Positions 8,135 to 16,394 of a stretch of DNA of 32,081 nt are shown here, piece after piece. Position numbers and translations under genes: made by a program. How positions within the stretch are numbered: the stretch's first letter is position 1; each line of letters begins with the position of its first letter. This DNA comes from Lachnospiraceae bacterium YSD2013 (GTDB lineage Bacteria > Bacillota > Clostridia > Lachnospirales > Lachnospiraceae). Below the pieces are notes generated by a model. That model saw nothing but the letters and a program-made list of their open reading frames with translations. It was not told where the DNA came from and ran no database searches. The stretch covers positions 1 to 32,081 of the forward strand of contig FMTX01000031.1 of assembly GCA_900100895.1 (NCBI GenBank), written 5' to 3'.

Positions 8135-8907
8135 AACTTCTTGGAATTCTTGGAATAAATAATCCTTAAGCCGTCCAAAGTAAGCGCGGGATCGTATATA
8201 TCAATCATCTCCGTCTCTTCGGATACAAGTCTTCCGAGGCCGCCGGTGGATACCACCTTGCAGTTGGGAAGGCCGGCCTGTTTCTTAACTTCTCTTATAA
8301 TATATTCGGTAGCACCGATCTGGCCGTACATAAGGCCTGCCTGCATGGAAGAAATTGTCTCGCTTGCAAGAATCGATGCGGGTTTCTTAATCTCTATCTC
8401 CGGAAGCTTCGCCGTGTCGGTCCAGAGAGCCTTCGCGGAAATCTTGATGCCGGGCGCCGTAATACCCACGCCAAAGCATCCGTCTGCAGTCACAAGGTCA
8501 TAAGTGGTAGCGGTACCAAAATCGATTACCAGTACCGGTCCGCCGTACTTTTCAAAAGCAGCCACAACGTCCACAATTCTGTCCGCGCCGATTTCGCGGG
8601 GATTCTCTGTGGTAATCTTAATACCGGTCTTGGTGCCGGGACCCACAATAATAGGCTTAATGTTAAGGTACTTCGTAATCGCACCTGTAAGCGCATGCAT
8701 CACCTTGGGCACTACGCTTGCGATAATCGCGCCGTGAATGTTCTCAAGCTCAATACCGTTGGTCTTGATAAGGTCCTTAATCATAATTCCGAACTCATCG
8801 GAAGTACGCTCAAACTTGGACATCATACGGAAGGAAGCCACAAGCTCCTCACCGTCATACACACCGTAGGTAATATTGGTATTACCCACATCAATTACTA
8901 AAATCAT
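8131..8907 (-). CDS. coaX: Type III pantothenate kinase
   Basis: A 258-residue ASKHA-fold kinase that phosphorylates pantothenate in the first step of coenzyme A synthesis. The N-terminal [12 protein letters not shown] is the phosphate-1 loop with the catalytic Asp6. The Gly-Ala-Asp-Arg (GADRI) motif and [14 protein letters not shown] are characteristic of CoaX and separate it from the CoaA and CoaW types. VSTGGLG near the C-terminus is the adenosine motif. The start lies one base after the preceding gene's stop, and the end overlaps dusB, so all three genes are probably on one mRNA. CoaX enzymes need a monovalent cation and are not feedback-inhibited by CoA; that is family knowledge. Confidence 0.96.
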   Translation of the reverse strand: MILVIDVGNTNITYGVYDGEELVASFRMMSKFERTSDEFGIMIKDLIKTNGIELENIHGAIIASVVPKVMHALTGAITKYLNIKPIIVGPGTKTGIKITTENPREIGADRIVDVVAAFEKYGGPVLVIDFGTATTYDLVTADGCFGVGITAPGIKISAKALWTDTAKLPEIEIKKPASILASETISSMQAGLMYGQIGATEYIIREVKKQAGLPNCKVVSTGGLGRLVSEETEMIDIYDPALTLDGLRIIYSKNSKKL

Positions 8908-9249
8908 TTAATCCTCCTCCACAGATGCAATGTCCTCGCCGAGAACTATCACTCTGTAAAATAAATTCAAGGATTCAAACAAATCCTGCCTGGTGGCGCG
9001 AATCTTGCTGACTAACAAGCCGCTTGCGATTTCATCATACATGTAGTCATCGTCGGAAGCCTGCGTGGTAATCTCAAGCTCGCCTTCCTCATCGAATCCT
9101 ATCGTAATGATTCCGCCCACTTCTTCCGTAAAAAGAACGCAGATAATATTAAGTTCTTTCTTAATCGACTCGGGTATCTTGTTAAAAGCAGGATTCAGAT
9201 AATACTTGCCTTCGTACCCGTTGGCGCCGCATAATACAACTTTTTCCAT
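8908..9249 (-). CDS. Small conserved protein of unknown function (DUF6145-like)
   Basis: A 113-residue acidic protein with no membrane segment or signal peptide. It begins MEKVVLCGANGYEGKYYLNP and has the segments CVLFTEEVGGIITIGFDEEGEL and LFYRVIVLGED. I have the impression of a Lachnospiraceae-restricted family (DUF6145) found next to coaX/dusB, but I cannot confirm the assignment without a search. The gene lies between argF and coaX with no gap to coaX. Function unknown; the conserved linkage suggests co-expression only. Confidence 0.75.
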   Translation of the reverse strand: MEKVVLCGANGYEGKYYLNPAFNKIPESIKKELNIICVLFTEEVGGIITIGFDEEGELEITTQASDDDYMYDEIASGLLVSKIRATRQDLFESLNLFYRVIVLGEDIASVEED

Positions 9250-9295
9250 TAATCTAAATATCCCTTAATTCTCTTTCTTTGGCCACGGAAGTGCT

Positions 9296-10291
9296 TTAGC
9301 CTTCGTAGCCGAGTGTTGCAGCCATGATGGCTTTAATCGAGTGCATACGGTTCTCTGCCTCGTCAAATACCTTGGAGCGTTCGGACTCGAATACTTCGTC
9401 GGTAACTTCCATGTCGGCGCGGCCGAAGCGCTCGCCCATTTCCTTGCCGATTTCGGTCTTGTGGTCGTGGAATGCGGGCAGGCAGTGTAAGAAGATTACA
9501 TTGTCCGCAGCGTTGTCCATGGCAGCCTTATTAACCTGGTAAGGTGAAAGCTCACGAATACGTTCTTCCCATACTTCCACAGGCTCGCCCATGGATACCC
9601 ACACATCGGTGTAGATGATGTTCGCATCCTTGGTACCTGCTTTAACGTCCTCGGTAAGTGTGATGCTGCCGCCGGTAGCAGCCGCAATCTCCTCACAAGT
9701 CTTAACGAGTGCAGGGTCCGGGAAGTAGTTCTTGGATGAGCAAGCGGTAAAGTGCATACCCATCTTCGCACATGTTACCATGAGGGAATTAGCCATATTG
9801 TAGCGGGCATCACCCATGTATGTAAGCTTAAGGCCCTTAAACGCGCCAAAGTTTTCTTTAATCGTAATAAGGTCGGCAATCATCTGTGTGGGATGGAACT
9901 CATTGGTAAGACCGTTCCATACGGGCACATCAGACTCGCGAGCAAGCTCCTCCACAATTTCCTGACCGAAGCCTCTGTACTCGATACCGTCAAACATACG
10001 GCTTAACACGCGCGCGGTATCGGCAATGCTCTCCTTCTTACCGATCTGAGAGCTCTTAGGATCAAGATATGTCGTACCCATTCCAAGGTCATGAGCCGCA
10101 ACTTCAAAAGAACATCTCGTGCGGGTACTGGTCTTTTCAAAAATCAGCGCCACGTTCTTGCCTCTGAAGACATCATGAAGAATACCTTTCTTTTTCATAT
10201 CCTTAAACTTTAGGGACAAATCCACAAGGTATTCAATCTCTTCGGGTGTGTAATCAAGCAGTTTCAAAAAATCACGGTTCTTTAAGTTCAT
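9296..10291 (-). CDS. argF: Ornithine carbamoyltransferase
   Basis: A 331-residue transcarbamylase that joins ornithine and carbamoyl phosphate to give citrulline. [13 protein letters not shown] (STRTR at 55-59) is the carbamoyl-phosphate loop, FHPTQ is the second substrate motif, and [10 protein letters not shown] (HCLP at 269-272) is the ornithine-binding cysteine loop. These together exclude aspartate carbamoyltransferase. Anabolic ArgF and catabolic ArcB cannot be separated by sequence here. No arginine deiminase or carbamate kinase genes are adjacent, which favours biosynthesis. It has its own promoter (10352-10381) and a GGAAGGTGAGG site. No terminator was seen before the next gene, so it may lead the block down to degV's neighbour. 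Confidence 0.95.
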   Translation of the reverse strand: MNLKNRDFLKLLDYTPEEIEYLVDLSLKFKDMKKKGILHDVFRGKNVALIFEKTSTRTRCSFEVAAHDLGMGTTYLDPKSSQIGKKESIADTARVLSRMFDGIEYRGFGQEIVEELARESDVPVWNGLTNEFHPTQMIADLITIKENFGAFKGLKLTYMGDARYNMANSLMVTCAKMGMHFTACSSKNYFPDPALVKTCEEIAAATGGSITLTEDVKAGTKDANIIYTDVWVSMGEPVEVWEERIRELSPYQVNKAAMDNAADNVIFLHCLPAFHDHKTEIGKEMGERFGRADMEVTDEVFESERSKVFDEAENRMHSIKAIMAATLGYEG

Positions 10292-10351
10292 AGCCTCACC
10301 TTCCTTGCACTCATTCTATATACTTTAATTTAATAAAGCGATACACCGTTG

Positions 10352-10381
10352 ATTATATACCTAAAATTGAAGAATTGTAAA
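10352..10381 (-). promoter_or_regulatory. argF promoter
   Basis: TTTACA (10376-10381), 18-bp spacer and a consensus TATAAT (10352-10357) on the minus strand give a start near 10345, some 55 bases before the argF ATG. I found no clear ArgR box in the leader. Confidence 0.6.
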
Positions 10382-10468
10382 CAAGAATAAGCCTCTCATC
10401 CCCCTATAACGCAGATATATCGGCAAAAGAAACCTTTTTCGCGCCCCGCCGTTTTCAAAGCACTTCGC

Positions 10469-10722
10469 CAAGCGCCGGGGGCCGGCCGGCATTGTTCGGT
10501 GAAAACTCTATCGGAGCGTCGGCGCTTAGTGGCTGTATTTCAAGCCACTTATCCACGAAAACACGACTGTTTGAGTTGGAAAAAATCCTTGTGCTGCTCC
10601 TCAAGCACGGATTTTTGCGTAGGGCGGACCGCAACCTAAGTGGAGCGTCCGACCGGCCGCTACGTGAGATCGAAGCGGGAGTGGGTTTTCAGCGGACAAT
10701 GCCGGCCGGCCCCCGGCGCTTG
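10469..10722. repeat. 254-bp structured element with 27-bp terminal inverted repeats
   Basis: The ends 10469-10495 and 10696-10722 are perfect inverted repeats of 27 bp, very GC-rich (CGCCGGGGGCCGGCCGGC core). Pairing resumes after a few mismatches (10500-10506 with 10685-10691). Inside are four hairpins in series: AGTGGCT/AGCCACT (10528-10534, 10543-10549); AAACA/TGTTT with a four-base loop (10559-10563, 10568-10572); AAAAATCC plus GTGCT with AGCAC plus GGATTTTT (10581-10595, 10604-10616); and nested CGTAG/CTACG and CGGAC/GTCCG (10618-10629, 10647-10664). No ORF is credible. It lies between the terminator of one gene and the promoter of the next. It could be a MITE-like element or a structured RNA. 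No target-site duplication is obvious. I do not recognise the family. Confidence 0.75.
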
Positions 10723-10748
10723 AGGAATAATCCCCCCGCAAGGGTGCG

Positions 10749-10775
10749 AAAAAAGGGCCGCCCATAGGGCGGCCC
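10749..10775 (-). terminator. Terminator of the NfeD-SPFH operon
   Basis: A perfect 9-bp GC stem (755-763 with 767-775, offset +10000) with a three-base loop is followed on the minus strand by TTTTTT. It lies 16 bases after the SPFH gene's stop. Confidence 0.92.
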
Positions 10776-10790
10776 AAATAGTGGCGTGGC

Positions 10791-11702
10791 TTATAATACT
10801 TCTTTGACAGACTTTGCAAGACCTGCGATTCCCTGGATTTCCGAAGGAATGATAATCTTGGTAGCCTGTCCGTCAGCAGCCTTGGCAAATGCTTCAAGGC
10901 TTCTAAGCTTAATAACGGATTCGTCTGCGCCTGCATCCTTAATCATCTTGATACCGTCTGCGGTAGCCTGCTGAACTCGTAAGATAGCCTCAGCTTCACC
11001 TTCTGCTTCGCGAATCATCTTTTCCTTCTGAGCTTCTGCTCTTAAGATTGCTGCTGCCTTCTCAGCTTCTGCTTCGAGGATAGCGGATTCTTTCTTACCT
11101 TCTGCAACAAGGACTGTGGACTTCTTTTCACCTTCAGCCTTAAGGATAGCTTCACGTCTTTCACGTTCTGCCTTCATCTGCTTCTCCATGGCGTCACGGA
11201 TAGCTGCGGGAGGCATAATGTTCTTAACTTCCACACGGTTAACCTTAATTCCCCAAGGGTCGGTAGCTTCATCAAGTGTAGCACGCATCTTGGTGTTGAT
11301 GGTCTCACGTGAGGTAAGTGTCTGGTCAAGTTCAAGATCACCGATAATGTTACGAAGAGTTGTAGCTGTAAGGTTCTCGATAGCGATCATGGGAGCTTCA
11401 ACACCGTAGGTGAAGAGCTTAGGGTCTGTAATCTGGAAGAATACAACGGTATCAATCTGCATTGTAACGTTATCCTTGGTGATAACGGGCTGCGGAGGGA
11501 AGTCCACAACCTGCTCTTTTAACAAAACTCTCTTGGCAACTCTGTCAAGGAAAGGAACCTTGAAGTGAAGACCTACGGACCATGTTCCCTGGTAAGCGCC
11601 GAGTCTTTCAATTACGAAAGCCTGTGCCTGAGGCACGATTTTAATACAAGAAATAATAATTAATACTAAGATTACTGCTAATGCACCTATTACGTAAGGC
11701 AT
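10791..11702 (-). CDS. SPFH/stomatin-like membrane protein (QmcA-like)
   Basis: A 303-residue protein with an N-terminal membrane anchor (about 4-22), an SPFH/band-7 domain (about 26-180, with ERLGAYQGTWSVGLHFKVPF and the conserved ITKDNVTMQID segment), and a long Ala/Glu/Lys/Arg-rich coiled coil (about 170-265). It ends in a short hydrophobic C-terminal region (IIIPSEIQGIAGLAK). SPFH proteins oligomerise into membrane scaffolds and often regulate proteases. The upstream NfeD-like gene, 26 bp away with an AAAGGAGAAC ribosome site between, is the classic partner of this subfamily. A specific client cannot be inferred. Confidence 0.92.
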   Translation of the reverse strand: MPYVIGALAVILVLIIISCIKIVPQAQAFVIERLGAYQGTWSVGLHFKVPFLDRVAKRVLLKEQVVDFPPQPVITKDNVTMQIDTVVFFQITDPKLFTYGVEAPMIAIENLTATTLRNIIGDLELDQTLTSRETINTKMRATLDEATDPWGIKVNRVEVKNIMPPAAIRDAMEKQMKAERERREAILKAEGEKKSTVLVAEGKKESAILEAEAEKAAAILRAEAQKEKMIREAEGEAEAILRVQQATADGIKMIKDAGADESVIKLRSLEAFAKAADGQATKIIIPSEIQGIAGLAKSVKEVL

Positions 11703-11728
11703 ACTGTTCTCCTTTGCTTTTTAAAAAT

Positions 11729-12181
11729 TTAATTGTTATTGGGATCGAGCGATACGATAAGCTTAACGCCGTCGACTGCTCTTACTACAACCACTTTGCC
11801 GACTTCGATGGGTGTTCCGTCAAAAGAACGTGCACTCCAGTCCATGCCGTTAACTTTTACCTGGCCGATTCCCTGAATGTTGTCGATTTCACTCATTACC
11901 ACAGCTTGTTTGCCAATCATACTCTCGATATTGGTGCGGACACGACTCTTGTTAAAGTACTTAACCGCGATGGGTCGAGTGAAATACAAAAGTGCGACGG
12001 ACACCAAAAGAAAGAATACAATCTGAAGCCATATAGGAAGACTGAACGCCGCAATCACGCACGCTACAATTGCTCCCCCGGCAAACCAGATGGTGGTAAG
12101 CCCCATTGTGACAAGCTCAATGATAATCAATAATGCAAAGATAATCAGCCAAAGCAATGTCATAGAAATTGTACCTATCAT
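11729..12181 (-). CDS. NfeD-like membrane protein
   Basis: A protein of about 150 residues. It has hydrophobic helices in the first ~80 residues (ISMTLLWLIIFALLIIIELV and two more) and a C-terminal OB-fold domain with the NfeD pattern IGKQAVVMSEID, GQVKVNGMDWSA and GKVVVVRAVDGVKLIV. It lacks the ClpP-like serine protease part of long NfeD proteins, so it is the short, truncated-NfeD class that pairs with SPFH proteins. The ATG at 12181 has an AAGGAGGGG site; an in-frame ATG at 12229 lacks one. It is the first gene of the two-gene operon ending at 10749. Confidence 0.9.
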   Translation of the reverse strand: MIGTISMTLLWLIIFALLIIIELVTMGLTTIWFAGGAIVACVIAAFSLPIWLQIVFFLLVSVALLYFTRPIAVKYFNKSRVRTNIESMIGKQAVVMSEIDNIQGIGQVKVNGMDWSARSFDGTPIEVGKVVVVRAVDGVKLIVSLDPNNN

Positions 12182-12230
12182 TTTTGCCCCTCCTTTTCTG
12201 ATAATCCAATAGTACACTATTTTTCGCAAT

Positions 12231-12266
12231 AAAAAAAGAGTCGTAACCGATAAGTTAGACCCTTTT
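12231..12266 (-). terminator. Terminator of the SprA-like gene
   Basis: Arms 235-242 and 258-265 (offset +12000) pair as AAAGGGTC with GACTCTTT on the minus strand, one pair being G-U, and a U run follows. It is about 40 bases past the stop. Confidence 0.7.
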
Positions 12267-12306
12267 AATATGCTTTTTTAATAAATTATCCACGCCTATA
12301 GGTATC

Positions 12307-12831
12307 CTACGCGTTCTTATCCACATTCATCCCCGCATACTTGGTGGAATCCTGCAATTTAAGATCCTTCTGATAAGGATTCTCTTCATTATAATATGCT
12401 ATACGGGTCGTTGTGGTACCGCCCGATACGTAGGTTCTTCCGCACTCGGGGCAGATAGCGGTGTGAATGGCCACACTTGCCTGAAGCACCTTTCCGTTGT
12501 CCTGAGCCGCTTTCTTGTAAGCGTTGGAAACGTGCTCCTGTTCATGAGCTCTTACTCTTGTGGCAACCGCCGCCTGAGGAATATGCTGGGCGCTCTTAAA
12601 AGAAACCATCTCATCCGAGCCGTCCACATACTTACGCCTCTTACATGTCTCGCACTCGCAGGTAGGGTCGCAACGCTTCTTAATCTTCTCCTGAACCTCG
12701 TCAGCCGGCGACTTGATACCCATAGCTTCCCGCTGCTTTTTCTCGAGGTCCTTTTGGTAAGGCGTCTTATTCAATTCACTTAAGTAATCGGATGCTCCCA
12801 CCAAGGGATTAAAGCCGATGTTCATGCCCAT
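12307..12831 (-). CDS. SprA-related putative metalloprotease
   Basis: A 174-residue protein with a zincin-like motif AHEQEH (HExxH at 96-100) in the context RVRAHEQEHVSNA. This matches the SprA-related (CJM1_0395-type) putative metalloprotease family. Two cysteine clusters flank the motif: CDPTCECETC (54-63) just before KYVDGSDEMVSFK, and CPEC (127-130). They probably bind a structural metal. There is no signal peptide or membrane helix. The ATG at 12831 has AAGGAGG five bases upstream; the earlier in-frame start at 12897 has none. It is a single gene with its own terminator. Substrate and catalytic activity are untested in what I know of the family. Confidence 0.8.
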   Translation of the reverse strand: MGMNIGFNPLVGASDYLSELNKTPYQKDLEKKQREAMGIKSPADEVQEKIKKRCDPTCECETCKRRKYVDGSDEMVSFKSAQHIPQAAVATRVRAHEQEHVSNAYKKAAQDNGKVLQASVAIHTAICPECGRTYVSGGTTTTRIAYYNEENPYQKDLKLQDSTKYAGMNVDKNA

Positions 12832-12948
12832 AAGCGCCTCCTTCCCCACATTATGGGGTTTAAGGTAAGAGTATTGTACAACGAGCTGATTATACAATAA
12901 TTAGGGAAGGGGGCGTTACGGTTATTTAGGATAATATGATATGGAAGT

Positions 12949-14451
12949 TTATTGCAATCTTAACATCACTACGCTGTGTGCGGGCATGGCCAAAGAAAGC
13001 TTGCCGTCGTCAAATCTGTAACCCGCATATTCTTTTTCCGCGATGGCTTCGTCATGACCGAAATCATTGAAGGCTCTTACGTCGTCAGCCGTTACAATCT
13101 TGGCTTCGAGAATCTTCTGAACGGTGTCACCGCAGAAATCAACGGATACGTCTGTTGCATCTGTAAGGCTTAAGTTGCTGACAGTAAGCGTGGTCACGCC
13201 GTCTTTAACCGAAGCGGAAGTGGAAACTTTGGGAATCTTCCACTCATCGGGTCCTTCGAATTCATTGTCGGTGATGTAGGAATCCACAGCGGTTGCACCC
13301 TGGTGATGCTTGTACATCTTAAAGATATAGAAGGTGGGCGTCTTCACCATTTCCGGTCCCTGAGTCAAAAGAACAGCCTGCAAAACGTTTACCATCTGCG
13401 CGATACAAGCCATCTTTACGCGCTTACAGTGGCGATTAAAGATGTCCATGGTAGCGCTTGCAATAAGAGCGTCGCGCATTGTTGCCTGCTGATATAAGAA
13501 TCCGGGATTGGTGCCTTCTTCAACTTCGTACCAGCCGCCCCACTCATCTACGCAAAGAGCAATTTTCTCTTCGGGATCGTAGTCGTCGAGAACAGCCTCG
13601 TTCTTTTTAATGAGGGTGTCCATGAAGACTGCTTTGTTAAGGCTCTTGTACCAGAGTTCGTCGCTGTATTTCGTAGCGCTTCCCTTGTTGCTCCAACCGT
13701 CGGGGAACACATAGTGGTGAAGCGTAATGTAATCCATAAATCCGTGGAAGGCGCGCTGAGCGTCCTCGTAGCAAGTCTCAAGAACGGTCTTGGTCCACTT
13801 GGTATCAGCGGTTCCGGGGCCCACGCAAATCTTCTTGATAGGATTCTCGGGGTCGTAAGTACGTAAGAACGTCTGATAATGTCTGTAGAGGTCTGCATAG
13901 TATGACGCGCGCATGTTACCACCGCAGCCCCAGGACTCATTACCTACGGCAAAGTAATCTACCTTCCAAGGCTCCTGTCTTCCGTTCTTTTTACGGAGTT
14001 CGGTCATGGGAGAGCTGCCGGTTCCGGTCATGTACTCTACCCACTCGGACATTTCGCGGGGAGTGCCCGTGCCGAGGTTACCGTTTATGTATGCCTTACA
14101 GCCTAGGAGCTCGCAGAGTCTCATGAACTCGTGAGTACCGAAACTGTTGTCTTCGGTGACGCCGCCCCAGTTGGTGTTGACCATTTTCTTTCGCTGCGAT
14201 TTGGGACCGATGCCGTCCATCCAATGGTACTCGTCGGCAAAGCATCCGCCCGGCCAGCGAAGCACCGGCACTTCAATTTCCTTAAGCGCTTCGATCACAT
14301 CGTTTCTGATACCGTCGGTATTCGGAATCTCAGAATCCTCGCCGACAAATATTCCCTCGTAAATACCGCGGCCCAGATGCTCACTGAAATGACCGTAGAT
14401 ATCGGGGTTGATGTAACCCAACTGTTTGTTTCTGTCTATCGTAATTTTCAT
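12949..14451 (-). CDS. GH51 alpha-L-arabinofuranosidase (intracellular)
   Basis: A 500-residue retaining glycosidase. It contains VPVLRWPGGCFADEYHWMDG (61-80) and AVGNESWGCGG with acid/base Glu172. The nucleophile Glu303 is in CVDEWGGWYEV. A C-terminal beta-sandwich runs from about residue 400. This is the standard GH51 architecture and length. With no signal peptide it must act in the cytosol on short arabino-oligosaccharides or arabinosyl-xylo-oligosaccharides after import, releasing L-arabinose. It is the last gene of the binding protein-permease operon, seven bases after the second permease with a GAAGGG ribosome site. It defines the operon's likely substrate class, although the transporter family alone would suggest other oligosaccharides. 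Confidence 0.95.
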   Translation of the reverse strand: MKITIDRNKQLGYINPDIYGHFSEHLGRGIYEGIFVGEDSEIPNTDGIRNDVIEALKEIEVPVLRWPGGCFADEYHWMDGIGPKSQRKKMVNTNWGGVTEDNSFGTHEFMRLCELLGCKAYINGNLGTGTPREMSEWVEYMTGTGSSPMTELRKKNGRQEPWKVDYFAVGNESWGCGGNMRASYYADLYRHYQTFLRTYDPENPIKKICVGPGTADTKWTKTVLETCYEDAQRAFHGFMDYITLHHYVFPDGWSNKGSATKYSDELWYKSLNKAVFMDTLIKKNEAVLDDYDPEEKIALCVDEWGGWYEVEEGTNPGFLYQQATMRDALIASATMDIFNRHCKRVKMACIAQMVNVLQAVLLTQGPEMVKTPTFYIFKMYKHHQGATAVDSYITDNEFEGPDEWKIPKVSTSASVKDGVTTLTVSNLSLTDATDVSVDFCGDTVQKILEAKIVTADDVRAFNDFGHDEAIAEKEYAGYRFDDGKLSLAMPAHSVVMLRLQ

Positions 14452-14458
14452 GTAGTTG

Positions 14459-15349
14459 TTATCCCTTCACACCACCGAGAGTGATTCCCTTTACAAAGTA
14501 CTTCTGAACAAACGGGTAAATTATGATAATCGGCAGGATACCCACAACTGCCATCGCCATACGTACGGAAGCCATAGGAATGGCGCTTAAGCCGACATTG
14601 GCGTTCTGCACGTTGGAGCTTGACTGCGAAAGAAACTGTATATTCTGCATCATTCTGTTAAGAAGGTTCTGTACCGAATAAAGATCCGTTCTCTTGGTAA
14701 GGTAGATATAACCGTTCATCCAGTCGTTCCAGTAAGCGATGCCCGCAAAAAGCGCTATCGTTGCAAGTATAGGCTTGGAAAGCGGAATTACAACGTTTAA
14801 GAAGGTTCTCGTCTCGCTTGCGCCGTCGATGTAAGCCGCGTCAAGAATCTCTTCGGGAATGCTTGATACAAAGTAAGACTTCATAAGCATTACGTTGAAT
14901 CCGTTCATCAAAAGTCCGGGAATGAGCAGTGCCCAGAAGGAGTTCTTAATACCAAACAGATTCGTGTAAATAATGTATGTCGGCACCAATCCTCCGTTAA
15001 AGAGCATTGAGAACACAATCAGGAACGTAATTACCTTGCGTCCGGGCATATCCTTCTTAGAAATCGCGTAGGCAAGAAGCGTTGTGATGGTAAGCGCAAG
15101 TGCCGTTCCCGCAAAAGTAAGCAGCACGGATATTCCGTAAGCATGTACCACGGAGTTACCGGTACTGAAGATGTATTCGTAGGCGTACAGTGACCACTTC
15201 TTGGGGAAGTAGGTGTATCCTGTCGCAATAAGTTCGTTATTGTCCGTGAGTGACGATGTAAACATCAGTATCATCGGAAGAAGCGCAAGCAGTGAAAAAA
15301 GAATGAGCACCGCATGCGAGAATATCTGGAATTTTTTGTCGCTTCGCAT
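14459..15349 (-). CDS. ABC sugar transporter permease (CarB/YtcP type)
   Basis: A 296-residue inner-membrane protein with six predicted helices and the EAA loop LDAAYIDGASETRTFLNVVIPLSKP, the site that contacts the ATPase. The N-terminal helix and the TSSLTDNNELIATGY periplasmic-side segment are typical of the MalG-like partner in YtcP/LplC systems. It pairs with the permease ending 14 bp upstream, and an AGGAGG site lies in that gap. No ATPase gene is in the operon. Such systems commonly use a shared MsmX-type ATPase encoded elsewhere (family knowledge). It imports the oligosaccharide bound by the lipoprotein at 16395-18002. Confidence 0.92.
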   Translation of the reverse strand: MRSDKKFQIFSHAVLILFSLLALLPMILMFTSSLTDNNELIATGYTYFPKKWSLYAYEYIFSTGNSVVHAYGISVLLTFAGTALALTITTLLAYAISKKDMPGRKVITFLIVFSMLFNGGLVPTYIIYTNLFGIKNSFWALLIPGLLMNGFNVMLMKSYFVSSIPEEILDAAYIDGASETRTFLNVVIPLSKPILATIALFAGIAYWNDWMNGYIYLTKRTDLYSVQNLLNRMMQNIQFLSQSSSNVQNANVGLSAIPMASVRMAMAVVGILPIIIIYPFVQKYFVKGITLGGVKG

Positions 15350-15363
15350 TCTTTTTCCTCCTG

Positions 15364-16305
15364 TTAAAATAAAGCGCTCTCGGGCTCAATCTTCTTAACC
15401 GAAAGGTTGGCCGCAAGTATCAGTATGAATCCTACGAGTGACTGGTAAAGGCCTGCCGCGGATGAGATACCGTAGTTACCGTCCTGCACGAGTCCTCTGT
15501 AGACGTATGTATCGATTGTGTTGGTGACTTTGAACAATGCGCCCTGGTTCATGGGAACCTGATAGAAAAGTCCGAAGTCCGAGTAGAAGATTCGACCGAT
15601 TGCAAGAAGCGTCATCATGATGATGGTGGGCTTAAGAAGCGGAATCGTAATCTTCGTAATCTGTCTCCACTTGCTGCAGCCGTCGATTGCCGCAGATTCG
15701 TAGATTCCTCTGTCGATGCCGAGGATGGCCGAAAGGTAAATGATACAGTTGTAACCCGTAACCTTCCAAGCGTTAACAAACACGATAATGTACGGCCAGT
15801 ATTTTTTCTCCATGTACCACTGAACGGGGTCCTTGCCGAGCCACTTTAAAATCGTGTTGTTGACGAAACCGTTGTCGTTACTAAAGAAGCCGAATACCAG
15901 GTAGCTTACGATTACCATGGAAATCATAAACGGTAGTAAAATGAGGCACTGATAAGTTTTCTTAAGCTTCGAAGTCATCTCCGCAAGCATTATTGCAACA
16001 AACACAGCCAGTATTGTGTTGATAACTATAAATGCCAGATTATAAAGGATTGTGTTTCTTGTAATAACGAAGGCATCTTTGGTCTTGAATAAGGGCTCAA
16101 AGTTCTTAAGGCCGATAAAGTCCGAACCGAATATACCTTTCTTGGCATTGAATTTCTTAAAAGCAAGCACAAGGCCGGGAAGCGGCATGTAGTTATTGAC
16201 GAATAAATAAATCAGTCCCGGAAGTGCCATTATGTACATCGGAAGAAAGCGTCTTAAACGCTTTTTCAATGTTTTCTTACCTGCAACCTTTGTATCGTTC
16301 TTCAT
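15364..16305 (-). CDS. ABC sugar transporter permease (LplB type)
   Basis: A 313-residue permease, MalF-like partner. It has a basic N-terminus, a first helix at about residues 19-37, and the LplB/YteP hallmark NNYMPLPGLVLAFKKFN. The EAA loop reads YESAAIDGCSKWRQITKITIPLLKP. It forms the heterodimeric membrane channel with the next gene. It is separated from the binding-protein gene by 89 bases that contain a strong hairpin (16326-16352), which probably lowers permease expression relative to the binding protein. Confidence 0.92.
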   Translation of the reverse strand: MKNDTKVAGKKTLKKRLRRFLPMYIMALPGLIYLFVNNYMPLPGLVLAFKKFNAKKGIFGSDFIGLKNFEPLFKTKDAFVITRNTILYNLAFIVINTILAVFVAIMLAEMTSKLKKTYQCLILLPFMISMVIVSYLVFGFFSNDNGFVNNTILKWLGKDPVQWYMEKKYWPYIIVFVNAWKVTGYNCIIYLSAILGIDRGIYESAAIDGCSKWRQITKITIPLLKPTIIMMTLLAIGRIFYSDFGLFYQVPMNQGALFKVTNTIDTYVYRGLVQDGNYGISSAAGLYQSLVGFILILAANLSVKKIEPESALF

Positions 16306-16325
16306 TGTGAATTCCTTCTTTAAAT

Positions 16326-16352
16326 CGGAGCCGGCCCATAAGACCGGCTCCG
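16326..16352 (-). promoter_or_regulatory. Intercistronic hairpin between binding protein and permease genes
   Basis: A perfect 9-bp GC-rich stem (326-334 with 344-352, offset +16000) lacks a U run. It is therefore more likely an mRNA-stabilising or partial-attenuation structure than a full terminator. Another small self-complementary stretch (GCGCTTAGCGC type, near 16379) lies just before it. Confidence 0.6.
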
Positions 16353-16394
16353 TGAATCAATTGCCTTAATCTAACCGAGCGCTAAGCGCGAGCT

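Noticed and set aside
10601-10936. A 111-codon minus-strand open frame spanning the structured element and the SPFH 3' end
   Set aside because: Low-complexity translation crossing a terminator and an inverted repeat; the SPFH frame explains the coding half.
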